DNA from: CAMAVH01 sp036500145
GTDB lineage: Bacteria > Pseudomonadota > Alphaproteobacteria > SMXQ01
Reading direction: 5' to 3'
Length of the DNA stretch: 33,169 nt
Assembly: GCA_036500145.1 (NCBI GenBank)
Contig: DASYCO010000021.1
Span: forward strand, 1 to 33,169
Position 1 is the stretch's first letter; each line of letters starts with the position of its first letter. The position numbers were made by a program, and so were the translations under genes. The notes beneath the pieces are model-generated. The model made no database searches. It was not told where the DNA came from and saw nothing but the letters and a program-made list of their open reading frames with translations. Shown piece by piece: positions 30,947-33,169 of the stretch.

Positions 30947-32371
30947 ATGAGCATCGACATTCGCACGTTGTTTGTCGTCCATGTCCTGGTTTCACTGACG
31001 CTCGCGGTGCTGATGTTCGTCTTCTGGCGTGGGCACCGGAACACGCCTGGGCTAGGTCATTGGACCTTCGGCACCGCACTGCTCGGCCTCGGCCTTCTCG
31101 GCGGCGGGCTGCGCGGCGCCGTTCCCGATTTCTTCTCCATCGTCGTCGCCAACGTGCTCGGCATCGTCTGCCTTGCTTCCTTCTGGAACGGCATCCGCCT
31201 GTTCGACGGCCGGCCCGCGCGCTGGACCATGCCCCTGCTGGCGACGGCCGCGACCCTCGCCTTCCAGATGCACCAGACCTATATGGCGCATGACACGCCG
31301 AGCCGCATGGTCGTCGTCTCCCTCCTGAATGCGGGCGGCTGCATGCTCTGTGCCTACGAGCTGTGGCGCGGGCCAGCGCGCACGCTGCGCACCCCAGCCC
31401 TGCTGGCCGCCGCCCTGTTCGGCGTGATCGCGGCGACCCTCGCGTTCCGCGGGCTGTCGGTCGCCCTGCTGTCGACCGCGCCGGACCTGTTCGCCTCCAC
31501 GCCGGCGCAGGCCGTGCACTACCTGGTGTCCCTCATCAGCAAGATCTTGATCGTCGTCGCGCTGCTGATGATGGTCGTGCAGCGCCTGCAGCGGCAGCTG
31601 GAGGAGCGCAACGCCGACCTCGAGGTCGCACAGGTGCGCTCCGAGCAGGCGAGCCGCGCCAAGTCGGAGTTCCTGGCGACCATGAGCCATGAGCTGCGCA
31701 CGCCGCTCAACGCCATCATCGGCTTTTCCGACGTGCAGCGCCGCGAGATGTTCGGCCCGCTCGGCCACCCGCGCTATCGCGAATACGCCGCCGACATCCA
31801 TGCCTCCGGCGTGCATCTGCTGGATCTCATCACCTCGATTCTCGACATCTCCAAGGCCCAGGCCGGCAAGCTTGAGGTGATCCCGATCGACGTCGACCCG
31901 CGCCTCATGCTCGACGCTTCGCTGCTGCTGATACGCGGCGCCGCCGACGCCAAGCGCATCCGCCTGTCCATCGAGCCGGCGCCCGCGCCCTCCACCTGCC
32001 GCGCCGACCCGCAGGCCCTCAAGCAGATCCTGCTCAACCTGCTGTCCAACGCCGTGAAGTTCACGCCGGAGGGCGGCGCGGTCACCGTGCTGCTGCGCGG
32101 CCTGCCCGACGGCGCCGTCGCCTTCGTCGTGCGCGACAGCGGCATCGGCATCTCGGCGTCCGACCTGCCGCGCCTCATGAAGCCCTTCGAGCAGGCGGCG
32201 CGCGGCTACGCCCAGCACAACGGCGGCACCGGCCTCGGCCTGCCGCTCGTCGATTCGCTCGTCCGCCTGCATGGCGGGACGCTGCACATCGAAAGCGCCG
32301 TCGGCGTCGGCACCACGGTGACGGTCCGCCTGCCGCCGGCGCCGCACCCGCTCCTCGCGGCGGCGTCCTAG
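30947..32371 (+). CDS. PdhS-like (PleC/DivJ type) membrane histidine kinase
   Basis: A 474-residue sensor kinase. Residues 1-205 hold about six or seven membrane helices, a module also common in front of alphaproteobacterial GGDEF proteins. A short coiled coil (about 208-238) leads to the HisKA domain with H248 in SHELRTPLNAIIGFS. This is followed by FGPLGHPRYREYAADIHASG, the pattern seen in PleC, DivJ and PdhS. The ATP-binding domain has N368 in NLLSNAVKFTPEGG, the G1 box VRDSGIGIS and G2 GGTGLGLPLV (about 426). There is no receiver domain or adjacent regulator, so it is an orphan, probably signalling to DivK or a similar protein elsewhere. Confidence 0.88.
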   Translation: MSIDIRTLFVVHVLVSLTLAVLMFVFWRGHRNTPGLGHWTFGTALLGLGLLGGGLRGAVPDFFSIVVANVLGIVCLASFWNGIRLFDGRPARWTMPLLATAATLAFQMHQTYMAHDTPSRMVVVSLLNAGGCMLCAYELWRGPARTLRTPALLAAALFGVIAATLAFRGLSVALLSTAPDLFASTPAQAVHYLVSLISKILIVVALLMMVVQRLQRQLEERNADLEVAQVRSEQASRAKSEFLATMSHELRTPLNAIIGFSDVQRREMFGPLGHPRYREYAADIHASGVHLLDLITSILDISKAQAGKLEVIPIDVDPRLMLDASLLLIRGAADAKRIRLSIEPAPAPSTCRADPQALKQILLNLLSNAVKFTPEGGAVTVLLRGLPDGAVAFVVRDSGIGISASDLPRLMKPFEQAARGYAQHNGGTGLGLPLVDSLVRLHGGTLHIESAVGVGTTVTVRLPPAPHPLLAAAS

Positions 32372-32448
32372 TAGCACCCGCGGTTTTCGGATGCCTTGAC
32401 GGTCCGCCGCGCTATAGTTTCCCCGTTACCGGGGGAGCCTTCACAGAC

Positions 32449-33169
32449 ATGACAGCCCATATCGCCACCGTCGCCTTCCAGGGCGTCGACGTGCTCGCCA
32501 TCGACGTGCAGGTGCAGATGGCCTCGGGCCTGCCGGCCTTCGCCATCGTCGGCCTGCCCGACAAGGCGGTCGGCGAATCGAAGGAGCGCGTGCGCGCGGC
32601 CCTCAACGCGCTTGGCCTGGCGCTGCCGCCGAAACGCATCACCGTGAATCTGGCGCCCGCCGACGTCGCCAAGGAAGGCAGCCACTTCGACCTGCCGATT
32701 GCCTTGGGCGTTCTCGCCGCCATGGGCGTGCTGCCGCAGGAAGAGCTGACGCGTTACGTGGCCCTCGGCGAATTGGCGCTCGACGGCATGATCGCGCCGG
32801 TGGCCGGCGCCCTGCCGGCGGCGCTGCATGCCTTCAACCGGGATCTCGGCCTGATCTGCCCCGCCGGCGTCGGCGGCGAGGCGGCCTGGGTCGCGGGCCT
32901 CGACATCCTGGCGCCCGGCAGCCTGCTGGCGTTGATCAACCATTTCAAGGGCACGCAGGTGCTGAGCCCGCCGCAGCCGAAGCTGGCGGCTGCGGCCGCC
33001 ACGCCGCAGGCGCAACTCGACCTGCGCGACATCAAGGGCCAGGAAAGCGCCAAACGTGCGCTGGAAGTTTGCGCCGCCGGCGGCCACAACCTTCTGATGA
33101 ACGGCCCGCCGGGCGCCGGCAAATCCATGCTGGCGCAGCGCCTGCCCGGCATCCTGCCGCCGCTGGCGC
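32449..33169 (+). CDS. yifB: YifB/ComM-family Mg chelatase-like AAA ATPase (partial, 3' end outside window)
   Basis: The first 240 residues of a YifB/ComM-type protein. The N-terminal ChlI-like domain begins IATVAFQGVDVLAIDVQVQ and includes FAIVGLPDKAVGESKERVRAAL and ITVNLAPADVAKEGSHFDLPIAL. The AAA domain starts near 205 (LDLRDIKGQESAKRALEV), with Walker A GPPGAGKS from residue 219. ComM-type helicases help branch migration during transformation; the exact role of YifB elsewhere is less clear. GGGGGAG lies 12 bases before the ATG at 32449, and a TATAGT box further upstream lacks a good -35. The rest of the gene is outside. Confidence 0.95.
   Translation, partial: MTAHIATVAFQGVDVLAIDVQVQMASGLPAFAIVGLPDKAVGESKERVRAALNALGLALPPKRITVNLAPADVAKEGSHFDLPIALGVLAAMGVLPQEELTRYVALGELALDGMIAPVAGALPAALHAFNRDLGLICPAGVGGEAAWVAGLDILAPGSLLALINHFKGTQVLSPPQPKLAAAAATPQAQLDLRDIKGQESAKRALEVCAAGGHNLLMNGPPGAGKSMLAQRLPGILPPLA

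Noticed and set aside
32413..32418. TATAGT box before yifB as a promoter
   Set aside because: The nearest -35-like TTGACG is only 11 bases upstream, too close, and nothing suitable lies at 16-18 bases.

Overview
This is a chromosomal window from a very GC-rich bacterium, almost certainly an alphaproteobacterium. The evidence is the gene neighbourhoods: hrcA-grpE-dnaK-dnaJ-dapB next to divergent rph-rdgB-hemW, rsmI-yraN-gshB with yifB beyond it, glnD close to murJ and trpS, and nth back to back with a DUF2244 gene. A perfect CtrA-type site and a PleC/DivJ-like histidine kinase point the same way. The order (Rhodospirillales-like or a neighbour) is a guess. No rRNA, tRNA, CRISPR, phage or transposase gene was seen.

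Layout. 1-9219 is mostly housekeeping: the end of glnD, a CNNM/CBS transporter, murJ, a GNAT acetyltransferase, trpS with an unusual structured leader, nth (reverse strand), a DUF2244 membrane protein, pyrE, an MFS transporter and a small lipoprotein. 9255-15521 is a reverse-strand heat-shock cluster, hrcA-grpE-dnaK-dnaJ, followed by dapB. It has recognisable promoters before hrcA, grpE and dnaK and a strong hairpin between dnaK and dnaJ. 15713-19306 runs forward (rph, rdgB, hemW), but two small secreted-peptide genes sit between rdgB and hemW. 19336-25051 is an envelope/glutathione block: lpoA-like (reverse), then rsmI, yraN, a BON lipoprotein, a SirB1-like protein and gshB.

25052-32448 is an accessory block between gshB and yifB, which are often adjacent in related genomes. 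It carries a membrane-anchored EEP-fold phosphodiesterase, a TauD-type dioxygenase with an upstream winged-helix regulator, a cold-shock gene with a textbook terminator, a secreted ankyrin protein, an orphan TctC-type binding protein coupled to a cysteine hydrolase, and a PdhS-like histidine kinase under a CtrA box. The window ends inside yifB.

Most interesting non-gene signals: (1) the two secreted-peptide genes are a tandem duplication of a whole transcription unit. A palindrome (TCAA-N6-TTGA), a 17-base block, an 11-base block, the signal peptide and an 8-bp-stem terminator are kept in order and spacing, while the mature peptides have diverged. (2) trpS has a leader in which one GGGGC segment can pair either upstream (terminator-like) or with the start codon region. 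(3) The CtrA box precedes the histidine kinase. (4) Two copies of a nested palindromic repeat are present, one with internal compensatory changes.
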